33,033 bases of DNA from Betaproteobacteria bacterium. Its GTDB lineage: Bacteria; Pseudomonadota; Gammaproteobacteria; Burkholderiales; Rhodocyclaceae. The notes under the pieces are model-generated. The model was not told the DNA's origin. It saw only the letters and a program-made list of their open reading frames with translations, and did not search any database. Of the stretch, positions 1 through 9,601 are shown in pieces; the first letter of the stretch is position 1; each line of letters begins with the position of its first letter. Both the position numbers and the translations under genes were made by a program. The stretch is taken from NCBI GenBank assembly GCA_009779355.1, contig WREK01000009.1, forward strand, positions 1 through 33,033, given 5' to 3'.

Positions 1-200
1 AAAATAAACCCATTTATTATCAAAAACATATTGATGTTAATGAACTATATACGTAAAAAAAACCGACTCTTTTATTCGATCAGGCACATCGGAAAACACT
101 TATATTTATTACAAAAAATAGCATAACTTATCTCGGGAAATACGTATAAATTTGCATCATGTTTGAAGTAATCCCGTCCGCGATCAACCGGAGCGGTTGC
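1..200. repeat. Diverged repeat block copy A
   Basis: Shares TTTATTATCAAAAACATA (13-30) exactly with copy B (1091-1108); shares gaaatacgtata and the ATCAACCGG-GAGC end with copy C. Confidence 0.55.
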
Positions 201-242
201 CATTGACACGCATCAGCCTACAGCCTGGCGCGCCCAAACAGA

Positions 243-267
243 GAAGGGGGGCTTTACGCCCCCCTTC
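243..267. terminator. Terminator-like hairpin downstream of the PEP-CTERM gene
   Basis: Perfect 10-bp stem GAAGGGGGGC-tttac-GCCCCCCTTC, just past the 3' end of the minus-strand CDS. Confidence 0.6.
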
Positions 268-299
268 AATCAACTGCCTATGCAGGAAAAACTAAGGAA

Positions 300-1004
300 T
301 CAGGACCGACCCACGCTGCGGCGACGACGCGCCACGGCGCCAACCAGGCCGAGACCAGCCAACATCATGGCGTACGTTTCCGGTTCGGGGATACTGGGCG
401 GCGGAATCCTGGGCGGAGGATTATTTCCGACGTTCGTCATCTTGATGACGACATCGTTCCAGTCCCAGTCAGTTGTATGACCACTCTTTTTCGGCGTTCC
501 GCCGCCATCTTCGAAGCCAACAGTTACGTAGCCAGGCGCGTATGTAACCAGATCCATCAAGAACCCGGAGCCATCATAGGGTTTGCCTCCAGCCGCACCG
601 CTAAGATACGTCATATTCGTGTTTTCGTTCTTCAGGCTGAAAACCAGTTCGACAGCACCCACGGGAGGGGCATAGCTGTACACGTTACTGCCACCCTGCA
701 TCAGGCAGGTAGAACACGAACCAAGGGCCGCTACGTCCGTAGACTTACCCGAGCTTTTGAGGAGCGGAGTAAATACACCACCGATCAAGGCTCCTTCTGA
801 GTCAAGCGCGCCGATCCACAGATAATTGGTATGCGCTGAACGGGAACCCTCCCATGAATTGGAGCTGCCTGGCACATAAGTTATCAACACATCCGCACCC
901 GGATTCTGGATGTAAAGGTGTCCGCCCTGTTCGGCGTTAGCAGCCGCTGGCATCGCGTATGCGGCGCCCAATGCCAGAAGCGATATGGATAAGATTTTCT
1001 TCAT
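300..1004 (-). CDS. PEP-CTERM sorting domain protein with DUF4114-like segment
   Basis: Sec signal MKKILSISLLALGAAYAMPAAANA; C-terminus IPEPETYAMMLAGLGLVGAVARRRRS is a canonical PEP-CTERM signal; DWDWNDVVIKM resembles DUF4114. Start set at the internal MKK, not at 1073. Confidence 0.85.
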   Translation of the reverse strand: MKKILSISLLALGAAYAMPAAANAEQGGHLYIQNPGADVLITYVPGSSNSWEGSRSAHTNYLWIGALDSEGALIGGVFTPLLKSSGKSTDVAALGSCSTCLMQGGSNVYSYAPPVGAVELVFSLKNENTNMTYLSGAAGGKPYDGSGFLMDLVTYAPGYVTVGFEDGGGTPKKSGHTTDWDWNDVVIKMTNVGNNPPPRIPPPSIPEPETYAMMLAGLGLVGAVARRRRSVGRS

Positions 1005-1086
1005 GTTGAACTCCTCTAGTGATAAAAACCCTAAGGACGGGTATCTTTCTACCTGTATCGTAGCAAAAAACATGCCAAAGATTAAA

Positions 1087-1205
1087 AGTATTTATTATCA
1101 AAAACATACAGACATCGACAAGATGTAACTGTAAAAAAAAACGACTCGGCTACTCGATCAGATGCTTCAGTAAACACGTACCGTATTATAAAAATAGCAT
1201 CACAG
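1087..1205. repeat. Diverged repeat block copy B
   Basis: Same ordered words as copy A: tttattatcaaaaacata, gtaaaaaaaa-cgactc, tcgatca, aaaaatagcat. Confidence 0.55.
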
Positions 1206-1284
1206 CCGGTACCGCCCCACACATCCCACCTGCAAGAGTAAGCGCGGCTACTTTGGCGATCAGTGCAAGCTTGGCGTGTTTCAT
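1186..1284 (-). pseudogene. Truncated signal-peptide ORF (MKHAKLALIAKVAALTLAGGMCGAVPAVMLFL*), possible remnant of an exported protein gene
   Basis: 32-codon ORF that reads as an export signal and stops inside repeat block B. Confidence 0.35.
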
Positions 1285-1384
1285 CGTTATATTTTCTATT
1301 TATGAGACTCCCAAAGCCAGGACGGCAGCAACCACCTTCCGCTATCATTTAAGCAAGAAACATGCCATAATTGCACTGTATTGA

Positions 1385-1580
1385 TTACTCAGAATGTACC
1401 TATTGTTTGACAAAACAAGAGTGTAAAAATTCTCGACTCCCTATTGATAGAATTTCTTGGAAGGCATATCGGTAAACACGTATACGTATTACAGAAACTG
1501 TACAATTTATTGTGGAAAATACGTATACGCCCGATATTCTTCATTGAAGTACACCGCTCCTGTCAACCGGGAGCTTTTCA
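1385..1580. repeat. Diverged repeat block copy C
   Basis: Ordered words gtaaaaa, cgactc, atcggtaaacac, gtattaca, gaaaatacgtata, tcaaccgggagc correspond to copy A. Confidence 0.45.
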
Positions 1581-1597
1581 ATGCGTTTGAATAGGAT

Positions 1598-2098
1598 TCA
1601 CTGCAACAGCTTCTCGGCCATTCCCTGAAAGTCGCTTTTTCTGAACACGCCGACTTTTCGGAACACAACCTCGCCCCTGCGGTCAATGAGCAGCGTAAAT
1701 GGCAGGAGAGCTTCGTCATTGCCTAGCGCCTTCGTCAAAGCAACCCCTCCCTGCTCGCCGGCGAGCACGACGGGATAGCGCACTTCGTAGGCAGCCAGGA
1801 ATTCGCGCACTTTGTCCGGTTCTTCCTCCAGCGCAATGCCGAGCACGGTCAATCCCTGTTTTTTGTATTTCTTCTGCAACGCAGTCAACACCGGGAACTC
1901 ATCACGGCAAGGAACACACACGCGCATCCAGAAGTTGACGACCAGTGGTTTTCCACGAAAATTTGAAAACAGCATCGATTTTCCGTGAATATCGGTCATC
2001 GTCGCTGAAAAAAGTGCATCCACCTCCTCTGCCTTCGCCCCGGCGGTGAAAAGGGCGAAAAACAGTACTCCACTCACAAGAATTCTTGCAGCCTTCAC
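1598..2098 (-). CDS. TlpA-like thioredoxin-fold protein, last gene of the nos cluster
   Basis: Sec signal; CVPC redox motif in FWMRVCVPCRDEFPVL; TlpA/AhpC-like fold sequence. Confidence 0.85.
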   Translation of the reverse strand: MKAARILVSGVLFFALFTAGAKAEEVDALFSATMTDIHGKSMLFSNFRGKPLVVNFWMRVCVPCRDEFPVLTALQKKYKKQGLTVLGIALEEEPDKVREFLAAYEVRYPVVLAGEQGGVALTKALGNDEALLPFTLLIDRRGEVVFRKVGVFRKSDFQGMAEKLLQ

Positions 2099-2922
2099 AG
2101 CAAATCTCCCCGGCGCAGGAGGAAATAGCCCGCAAATGCGGCTGCAAGCCCCAACAGGGACGGATAGGCCAACGCATAGATCTGAAAACCCTTCACGCCG
2201 AAAAGGTCGATGATGACGTAAGCGGATGGGCCGAGCACGACAAGTTGGGGATCGAACATTGCCAGCGCGGCGGTACGGAACACTTGGAGCGGGTTCAGGA
2301 GCGCGATGGTCACAGCGGTTTCAGGAGCGATACGTCCCTGGATCATGACCCCCAGCAGGATCAGGTCGAGAAAGAGCAGCAGCGCAAGCCAGAGGATGAA
2401 GGCCGCGCCCTGAGCCGTATCCGTACTGCGCGCAATGGAAGAAATGAGCATCCCAAAACCGAGAAAACACAGCGCCATCGCCGCCAGCAGCGCCGTGTAA
2501 TAGCCGAACACCGTCCACGGAATGTCGATTTCCTGGACAATCCCCCAGGCCACCGCGCCCAGCATGGCAAGAAACACCGGCGCAAAGATGACCAGGTAGC
2601 GCCCAAGAATCTTGCCCCAGAACCAGGCGCCGATTGAAACCGGCAGGGACAGCAGGTATTCAAATACGCCTGCTTCACGGTCTCCCGCCACGGAGCGCAC
2701 CGTGGTGATGAGCACGAAAATCGGCAGGATTGCCATCGCCAGTTGAATGTACGTCACCAGCAGGCGCGACAAGCCAATGAAACCGAGCACACGCGACTCC
2801 GACAAGCCAAACGCAAATAGCAGCGCAACGATCCCCCCGAAGACCAGGGTGTAGATCAGGAACCAGCGCGCACGTAACGACTCCGCAATGTCGAGCCTGG
2901 CGGTGAGGAATAACTGCTTCAT
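2095..2922 (-). CDS. nosY: ABC transporter permease NosY
   Basis: Multi-TM permease adjacent to nosL and nosF; overlaps neighbouring genes by 4 nt at both ends. Confidence 0.85.
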   Translation of the reverse strand: MKQLFLTARLDIAESLRARWFLIYTLVFGGIVALLFAFGLSESRVLGFIGLSRLLVTYIQLAMAILPIFVLITTVRSVAGDREAGVFEYLLSLPVSIGAWFWGKILGRYLVIFAPVFLAMLGAVAWGIVQEIDIPWTVFGYYTALLAAMALCFLGFGMLISSIARSTDTAQGAAFILWLALLLFLDLILLGVMIQGRIAPETAVTIALLNPLQVFRTAALAMFDPQLVVLGPSAYVIIDLFGVKGFQIYALAYPSLLGLAAAFAGYFLLRRGDLL

Positions 2923-3431
2923 CGCTCAACTCCAGGCCCGCCGCCATGCCCACTTCCATGCATGTGCGCCTGCCCGTGGCGCATGAGTTCATCGAAGCCG
3001 ACGGATTTTTCATCGGAACTTTCCACGGCGGCAAAGTTGTAGCCCATGGGGGAGGCACGTTCGATGTAGCGCGCCAGGCGCGCGTCGAGCCAGCGCAACA
3101 TATCGCGGTTGTCAATCGGGCTGCTGAAATCGGCCACCCATACGCGGGCTTCCGGGTCTTCCCACCAGGCATGCGCCCCGATCTTTTTGCCCGGCCCATT
3201 CGCCCAGGCAATAAGGCAACCGATGTCATCGAATTTGAGCACGCCTTTAACCAACTTGCCGTGCTTCATTTCAACGGCAAAACGGGGGTCGGAAATCGCC
3301 ATTCTGCAAACGTCGCAGGTGTCCCGATCCCAGTGGATCGGTTCCATCCCCTCCGCCCAGTTGCCGCGTTTCCCGCAAGCGACAAGTAACAGAAGCACGG
3401 CGACGAAAGCAGAAAAACGAAAAATGCGCAT
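2919..3431 (-). CDS. nosL: NosL copper chaperone lipoprotein
   Basis: Lipobox LLVACGK; DRDTCDVCRMAISDPRFAVEMK motif of NosL. Confidence 0.9.
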   Translation of the reverse strand: MRIFRFSAFVAVLLLLVACGKRGNWAEGMEPIHWDRDTCDVCRMAISDPRFAVEMKHGKLVKGVLKFDDIGCLIAWANGPGKKIGAHAWWEDPEARVWVADFSSPIDNRDMLRWLDARLARYIERASPMGYNFAAVESSDEKSVGFDELMRHGQAHMHGSGHGGGPGVER

Positions 3432-3433
3432 GT

Positions 3434-4081
3434 TCAGGCATCCTCTGAATTGGGGCGGTCGATCGTGACGCGCCCCACGTCCATTTCGATGACGCGGGTG
3501 ATGATCGCGGACATTTCGGAAAGGCGGTGGCAGGAAATGAGCATGGTGATGTTTCCCTGGCGCTGTGCGAGCAAGTCGAAAAATATCTTGCGGGCCTCGG
3601 GGTCGAGGTTCGCTGCCGGCTCGTCCATCAGCAGTACACGGATATCGCGGCCCAGCGCGATGGCAATGAGCAGTTTCTGCTTCATGCCGCCAGAGAGGCG
3701 CAGGAACTGCCGTGAGTGGACTGAAGGCACATCCAGCCCGAGTTCCCCGGCAATGCCGACCATGCGCGCAGGGTCGACGCCGCAGAGCGAGGCTGAAAAA
3801 TCGATGAGTTGGCCTACCGGCATCTTGAGCGGCGGCGGCAATTGCGGCACGAAGCCGATCTTGCCGAGCACTTCGGAACGGTGTTTGCGCGGGTCGAGTC
3901 CATCCACCCGCACCACGCCATTGCAGGCGTATTCGCCAAGCAGGCAGCGGATGAGCGTGGTCTTGCCCGCGCCATTGGAACCGATCAGGGCGACCCGTTC
4001 GCCTGATGCAACGGAAAGCCCGATGCCATCCAGCACCCGTGCCCGACGGAAAGTCTTGACGAGATTTTCGATGAGGATCAT
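3434..4081 (-). CDS. nosF: ABC transporter ATP-binding protein NosF
   Basis: Walker [10 protein letters not shown], signature LSGGMKQK, Walker B VLLMDEP; start set at [11 protein letters not shown]. Confidence 0.88.
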   Translation of the reverse strand: MILIENLVKTFRRARVLDGIGLSVASGERVALIGSNGAGKTTLIRCLLGEYACNGVVRVDGLDPRKHRSEVLGKIGFVPQLPPPLKMPVGQLIDFSASLCGVDPARMVGIAGELGLDVPSVHSRQFLRLSGGMKQKLLIAIALGRDIRVLLMDEPAANLDPEARKIFFDLLAQRQGNITMLISCHRLSEMSAIITRVIEMDVGRVTIDRPNSEDA

Positions 4082-4192
4082 ATGGCTAGCGCGTTTCCGG
4101 TATAAGCAGGCAGCAGGATGCCGCCCGCCTGAAGGCGACCAAGCGGGAGAGGGAAACATGCGCAAAATGAGCACACATGAATCAAAATCGCC

Positions 4193-5164
4193 CTAAAGCA
4201 GTTTAGACAATCCCTTGACCTCAAAGCGCAACGCCCCGGTCGGACAGGTATCCACACACAGGCCGCAGCGCGTGCAGTCGGGGCCGAGTCCCGTTTTTGC
4301 CACAGTGGCACGGCTCTTGATCGTCACATCGAGCACATGCGGAACCAAGCACACCTTGCGGCAATCGCCTTCGTGGAAACATGCCTCAACATGATAGCTG
4401 ACCCGCAACGGGGAAAGCGTCCCCAGCACGCCGTAGGTCAGGCCAATCGGACAGACGTAGCGGCACCACGCGCGGCGCGACCAGAACACTTCAAAGAGCA
4501 ACAGCAGGGATACCCATGCCAGCGCAAGCCCCGGCCCGTAGATCAATGCGCGCGACAGGATGCCGACAGGGGAAAGCGTCTCGAAAACCGTATAGCCGGT
4601 CACAAACGCCAGCACGGCAAACAGAGCCCAGAACACGGTGCGTGTGCCACGGTGAAATTCATGGTTGGTCACTACCTTGCGCCGCACGAGCGCAAGGTGG
4701 ATTTTTTCCGTGAGTTCCGATGCCAGATGATACGGGCACACCCAGGAACAGAAACTGCGCCCACCGAGCATCACCCAGAGCACGAACACCGTGAGCGTGC
4801 CGATGACGAGGTTCACGATGATGTGTTTATGCGCCAGCATCACCTGTAGTGCGGCGTTGAGGTCGATCATATGGAAACCCACGAAGCGCGAGCCTGTCAG
4901 CGCGCCTTCGAGTATCTGGATGTCCAGCCAGAAAGAGAGCACGAAAAGCAGGTTCACCGCCGCGAGCACGGTCCAACGGCGGTTGCGCCATGTGTGGCGC
5001 GGCTGTAGGCGCGCCTGCTCGTGCAAGTGCTCCTTGATGCGAGATTTGTCTTCCCGCTTGATCTCCATGATCCGGCGCACTTCTTCGGAAATTTCTCCCG
5101 GATGCCCCGGTTTTTTCGGTTCCGCGCCCAGCATGCAGAGAAAATTTTCGACGAAGCGCCGCAT
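4193..5164 (-). CDS. nosH: NapH/NosH-like membrane 4Fe-4S protein
   Basis: TM helices with CSWVCP and CRYVCP, and C-terminal CTRCGLCVDTCPTG ferredoxin motif. Confidence 0.85.
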   Translation of the reverse strand: MRRFVENFLCMLGAEPKKPGHPGEISEEVRRIMEIKREDKSRIKEHLHEQARLQPRHTWRNRRWTVLAAVNLLFVLSFWLDIQILEGALTGSRFVGFHMIDLNAALQVMLAHKHIIVNLVIGTLTVFVLWVMLGGRSFCSWVCPYHLASELTEKIHLALVRRKVVTNHEFHRGTRTVFWALFAVLAFVTGYTVFETLSPVGILSRALIYGPGLALAWVSLLLLFEVFWSRRAWCRYVCPIGLTYGVLGTLSPLRVSYHVEACFHEGDCRKVCLVPHVLDVTIKSRATVAKTGLGPDCTRCGLCVDTCPTGALRFEVKGLSKLL

Positions 5165-5165
5165 T

Positions 5166-6029
5166 TCAGATGCTCCCGTCCGCCCAGGTTACGCGTGATT
5201 CGATCTCGATGGCTGCCGGCCCCACCGGGCAGACCATCTCGCACACGCCGCAGCCCACGCACTGTTCGCGCACCATTGGCCGGAAGCGGCGGTTGCCGTC
5301 AGCACCGGTAAAAGCCTCCAGCGCAATGGCATCGTCGACCGGGCACTCCGTGACGCACAAGTCGCAGATTTCGCGCTCATAGGGATGGTCGTTCACCGGG
5401 ACAGGCTTCCAGCGGTCGACATCCATATAACGCATCCGCCCCTTGAACGATGGTTCGCGGGCAGGCCCGGAAAATCCCTTGCCCTGCACCGCCAGGCACG
5501 CTTCCGGGCGGGTCAGCCGCGCCAATCCCATGCGTTCCTTGAGATTGATGGCCGGTTCCGGTTCGTTTGCCCTGGCTTTGAGTGTCGGCGGCCTGGAGAG
5601 TCCAGCCCCTTCGCGCACTGGGAAAAAGGCGGGTTTCTCGTAAGTGAGCGCGCCGGTTGGGCACGCAAGAATGCATTGCACCGCGTCGCAGGAAAAATCG
5701 CATGCCTGCTCGCGGGCTGCGATATAAGGCACACCAATCCCAGGCCCTTCATCGATGTCGCCCAACCGGATCGCGCTGACCGGGCAAACTTGCAGGCATT
5801 GGCCGCACTTGATGCAGGAAGCGAGAAAATCAGCTTCATCCAGCGCGCCCGGCGGGCGCAGTCGTTTCAGGTGTAAACGAAAAGCCGGCAAAAGGCCAAG
5901 AAACGAGGTTCCGAGCACCCCGACCAACAGCATGACCGAACGGATGAACCTGCGCCGCGCGCGTTGCGCCTTCTCCCCTGATACGACAGGTTTTTTCAGA
6001 CGAGGAAGCGCCGGCTCCTGCCCGCTCAT
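5166..6029 (-). CDS. nosG: NapG/NosG-like 4Fe-4S ferredoxin-type protein
   Basis: Four Fe-S cysteine motifs: CIKCGQCLQVCP, CDFSCDAVQCILACP, CDLCVTECP, CVGCGVCEMVCP. Confidence 0.85.
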   Translation of the reverse strand: MSGQEPALPRLKKPVVSGEKAQRARRRFIRSVMLLVGVLGTSFLGLLPAFRLHLKRLRPPGALDEADFLASCIKCGQCLQVCPVSAIRLGDIDEGPGIGVPYIAAREQACDFSCDAVQCILACPTGALTYEKPAFFPVREGAGLSRPPTLKARANEPEPAINLKERMGLARLTRPEACLAVQGKGFSGPAREPSFKGRMRYMDVDRWKPVPVNDHPYEREICDLCVTECPVDDAIALEAFTGADGNRRFRPMVREQCVGCGVCEMVCPVGPAAIEIESRVTWADGSI

Positions 6030-7426
6030 GGCTTGCGCTCCAGCCGGGGTTTGTCGAAATGCGGTTTCTTGTCGCGCAGGATGAGATCCGGCGAGGAGAA
6101 CGGCGCGAGCCGTTCCAGGAAATTAAGCAATTCCAGCACTGGCGAGATGCGGAAAAAACTCGCCATCGGAAGTTCCATCCAGATCTGGTCGGCCCAGGCG
6201 TATGCCTCGTGAGGCGTGTCACCAACCCCGTCGCCATCAGCATCGAACCCCTGATAAGTGTCCCAATAGTTGCCTTCCCAGAAGTTTTTATCCGGATTAT
6301 CAGATCGCCCGCCGTAACTCACATCCGTCAGGTTGCCCTCGAAAACGTTGCCGCGCATGTTATTGCCGCCCGTCTCCGAATTAAACAGGATAGCCACACC
6401 GTTGTAGGCAAAGCGGTTGCCGATGAGTTCGATGGTCGAATCCGGTTCAAACGGGGAAAGGTCGGAACCCACGCCGACACCGCAGTAGATGATCTCGTTT
6501 CCTTCGATCACCGTGCCGGAGGCTTCCTTGAAACCGATGCCCATGCCAGTGGCTCCGGTGGCATGCGAAATGAGATTGCCGCGCGCCGCGCCGCCGTGGG
6601 TATACATGAAGTACACGCCCACTGCGTTATCCCTGAAGTGGTTGTTTTCAACGATGTTGTCGTCCGCAAACATGAAATGGATGGAATAACGGCTACGCTT
6701 GCCGATGTTGCCGCGAAACACGTTACGGTGTGAATACCATGCCACCATGTCGCGCGAATCGACCACTTCGTTGGCCTCGATCACGTTATCGTTGCTGTAC
6801 CACAGGCGCAACCCATCGCCCCGCACGCCGAGATCGACCGGCTTGGAGCGGATGCGGTTACGGCGCACTACGCTTTTGGAGGACTGCTTCAGGTCGATGC
6901 CGAACAGGCAATTGTCAACGGTCAAATCTTCGATCACGTTCCGGTTCCCACGCACATCGAGACAAGAGTCGTCCGTATCGTGCGATGACCCGGAGCCGGT
7001 AAGCCGCAGCCCGCGCAAAACGGAATCGCTTGCATTGAGCGTCATCACCGTACCCTTGTCGCCCGCGTCGATGATGACCGCCCCGTCCCCCTCGATGATG
7101 AGCGGCTTATCAACATTAACCGGCCCGGCGTATGTACCCGGCGGCGGGCGTAATGTGGAACCGGGCGCAGCGCCATCTACGAGTGCCTGAAACGGCTTCA
7201 GGCCATGAATACGCGGGTCGCGCTCAAGGATCGTCCAGGTCGGTTTCGGGCGGTCGATGGTCACGCGCGGCGAATCGCCGTTCCCGTAATAGCTGTTATT
7301 GGCATTGTCCCCGAACGATGTCACCTGCCCGTTCCCCCCCAGCGAGGACAGGGATATCAGGCATACGAACGCAACCCCGGTGCGCAAATGCGCAGACGGT
7401 TTGGGTATGTCGCCCCGGCCCTTCAT
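6026..7426 (-). CDS. nosD: NosD, periplasmic right-handed beta-helix copper maturation protein
   Basis: Parallel beta-helix repeats (NVIEDLTVDN, NVIEANEVVDS, NVFRGNIGK) in a nos context. Confidence 0.92.
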   Translation of the reverse strand: MKGRGDIPKPSAHLRTGVAFVCLISLSSLGGNGQVTSFGDNANNSYYGNGDSPRVTIDRPKPTWTILERDPRIHGLKPFQALVDGAAPGSTLRPPPGTYAGPVNVDKPLIIEGDGAVIIDAGDKGTVMTLNASDSVLRGLRLTGSGSSHDTDDSCLDVRGNRNVIEDLTVDNCLFGIDLKQSSKSVVRRNRIRSKPVDLGVRGDGLRLWYSNDNVIEANEVVDSRDMVAWYSHRNVFRGNIGKRSRYSIHFMFADDNIVENNHFRDNAVGVYFMYTHGGAARGNLISHATGATGMGIGFKEASGTVIEGNEIIYCGVGVGSDLSPFEPDSTIELIGNRFAYNGVAILFNSETGGNNMRGNVFEGNLTDVSYGGRSDNPDKNFWEGNYWDTYQGFDADGDGVGDTPHEAYAWADQIWMELPMASFFRISPVLELLNFLERLAPFSSPDLILRDKKPHFDKPRLERKP

Positions 7427-8403
7427 TCTCTATCCGGGTCTTCGCGCAACTGCTTGCGGCGAATCAGCAACGCCAACCCCAGGCAAATGAAAACCAACAT
7501 CAGCAGCCCGTAACCCCAGGCCGGATAGGAATACGTCGAGAACTGTGCAACCTTCCCTTCTCCGAATACCGTGGGCATGAAGGGCTTCACCGTAAACGCC
7601 GCCCAGGAATGCAGGTTATGTCCGAAGTGCCACAACCAGCCCGCGTAAGTGATGAGGAAGAACACCGGCAACAGCGCAGGAACCAGGGGCAGCACCAACT
7701 GGAACTGGCGCAATTTCGCCACCCCTGCCACCACGACGACCATGCTTGCGATCAGGCCGAACATCACGATCTCGGAAATAAGACGCACATTCTCGCCCCA
7801 ACCCGCGATGCGGTCAGGCTCCTTGAAGAACGTCCCGGCTGACTGGACATAGTTCTGTACCTGGGCATCCAGTTTTCCGAGCATGAACTGATCAATGAGC
7901 ATCCACACCGCCACCACAAGGAACCCCGCGATGAGTAAGGCAACCCGCGGTCGGCGGCGGGGCAGGATGAACGCTGCGAGCATTACCGCGAAAAAGCCGA
8001 AGAAATACTTTGCCAGAGGCTGTTCCACAGGGGCACCCGTCTCAATCGGAAACATGCCGACGTAGTGGTTGATGGTGTTCATCTCATGCACGCAATCCAG
8101 TCCCTTTGCATCCTTGTCGATGCCTTTCTTCTGAGGGTCAAGGATGGGGTTCCATCGTTCTGTCTCGTGTGAAAGGTCGCCTTGGATGATTTCATCCGCC
8201 ATCTGTGTGCCTGCGGCCGCTACCTTGCAGCCGTTGGCGACACGGTCGAAGTGAAAATGGATACGGATGCCATCCGGGAAGGCATCCTTCGGGTAATTGG
8301 GCGCAGTAAGCGATACCCACCAGATCGGTGAGAAGTACGCAATCACAATCAATACCAGCGCCACGAGCGCCAGCATCCCTACGAGTCCGTCCTGTTTCTT
8401 CAT
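7423..8403 (-). CDS. nosB: NosB-like polytopic membrane protein
   Basis: Several TM helices; between nosD and the cytochromes, as in clade II nos clusters. Confidence 0.65.
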   Translation of the reverse strand: MKKQDGLVGMLALVALVLIVIAYFSPIWWVSLTAPNYPKDAFPDGIRIHFHFDRVANGCKVAAAGTQMADEIIQGDLSHETERWNPILDPQKKGIDKDAKGLDCVHEMNTINHYVGMFPIETGAPVEQPLAKYFFGFFAVMLAAFILPRRRPRVALLIAGFLVVAVWMLIDQFMLGKLDAQVQNYVQSAGTFFKEPDRIAGWGENVRLISEIVMFGLIASMVVVVAGVAKLRQFQLVLPLVPALLPVFFLITYAGWLWHFGHNLHSWAAFTVKPFMPTVFGEGKVAQFSTYSYPAWGYGLLMLVFICLGLALLIRRKQLREDPDRE

Positions 8404-8408
8404 CTTTA

Positions 8409-9149
8409 TTATTTCTTGGCGGCCTTCTCTTTACACATCGCACCGGGCATCTTCAAACTCGCCTGATACGCCGAAATCGCCACCAGCATGTCATCCGTAT
8501 AAGGCTTGATGATTTTCACCATGTCCGGATTGGCGTTACGCCGGTGGCCGTCGCGGATTTCCGTCATCTGGCGTAACAGGTATTTGTAGTGCTGCCCGGC
8601 AATCACCGGATAGAACTTCGCCTTGTCGCCCTCCCCGTTCTTGCCATGGCACTCCAGGCATTGTTTTTCGTAGAGATCCCTGCCCTTCGTGATTTGCGCT
8701 GCCGCATCCGCCCCTTCGAACTTGCCGTGATCAGGGGGAATGCACAGGCTCTCGATATAAGCGGACACATCGGCGAGTTCCTGCGGGTCGGTCAAAACCA
8801 CTGCAAACGGATACATCGTCGGGTTGTCGCGCAGGCCCGCACGGATGTCGGCCATCTGCTTGATAAGCACCGTCGTGTGCTGGCCCGCAAGTTGCGGGAA
8901 TGTGCCATCCGGCCTCCCCGCCCCGGAAGGCAGGTGACAGGCGCCGCACACTTCGTAGGCTTCCTCGCCGTTGGCCTTGTCGCCCTTGAGCTTGAGCGCC
9001 TCGCTCTTTTCGCCTTCCTGAGAGTTCCAGGTGTAACCCTTGCTTTCGATCCCCGCCGCTTTTGGGGCCGGGGGCCCGGCAAATGACAAGTTCATCATTG
9101 CAACACCCAACGTTCCCAATAAGGCAATAGACAAAAGAGATGCTTTCAT
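8409..9149 (-). CDS. Diheme cytochrome c (c4-like)
   Basis: Two CxxCH motifs (CGACH, CLECH) plus Sec signal; start at MKASLLS. Confidence 0.9.
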   Translation of the reverse strand: MKASLLSIALLGTLGVAMMNLSFAGPPAPKAAGIESKGYTWNSQEGEKSEALKLKGDKANGEEAYEVCGACHLPSGAGRPDGTFPQLAGQHTTVLIKQMADIRAGLRDNPTMYPFAVVLTDPQELADVSAYIESLCIPPDHGKFEGADAAAQITKGRDLYEKQCLECHGKNGEGDKAKFYPVIAGQHYKYLLRQMTEIRDGHRRNANPDMVKIIKPYTDDMLVAISAYQASLKMPGAMCKEKAAKK

Positions 9150-9195
9150 TAGAAACAAACCTCCGATTTGAACCCTCCCATTTGGGAAGGATGTT

Positions 9196-9507
9196 TTATT
9201 TCAACGTTTCCAGCCAGGCGGCCAGCACTTTGATTTCCTCGTCGTTTACCAGATGCATGATGCCTGCCATCGCTGCGGTTTGCCCATTGGCGCGCGCCCC
9301 ACTTTTGATGTCATTCATCTGCTGTTCCGTGTAGGCGGCATTCTGCCCTGCAATCTTCGGATAATTGGGCAACAGCGGCTTATTCCCTTTCGATCCGTGG
9401 CAAGCAATGCAGGTTTTTTCGGTGTAAAGCGCCGCCCCGTCAGGCGCAGCAACGGCAGCCGGGAGCGCAAACGCGCCCAGGACAGATAAAACCATCAATC
9501 GTTTCAT
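9196..9507 (-). CDS. Monoheme cytochrome c
   Basis: Sec signal MKRLMVLSVLGAFALPAAVAA; CIACH; start moved from 9633 to MKRLM. Confidence 0.88.
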   Translation of the reverse strand: MKRLMVLSVLGAFALPAAVAAPDGAALYTEKTCIACHGSKGNKPLLPNYPKIAGQNAAYTEQQMNDIKSGARANGQTAAMAGIMHLVNDEEIKVLAAWLETLK

Positions 9508-9547
9508 GACTTTCCCTGTTTTGTGGAAACCACACCCCTCCTTCTCC

Positions 9548-9571
9548 CGTGTGCGGTCAATACCGCACACG
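9548..9571. promoter_or_regulatory. Intercistronic hairpin between nosZ and the cytochrome gene
   Basis: Perfect 10-bp stem CGTGTGCGGT-caat-ACCGCACACG between stop (9602) and next start (9507). Confidence 0.65.
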
Positions 9572-9601
9572 AGGAAGGGAAACGCTCTTTCTCTCCACGG
9601 A

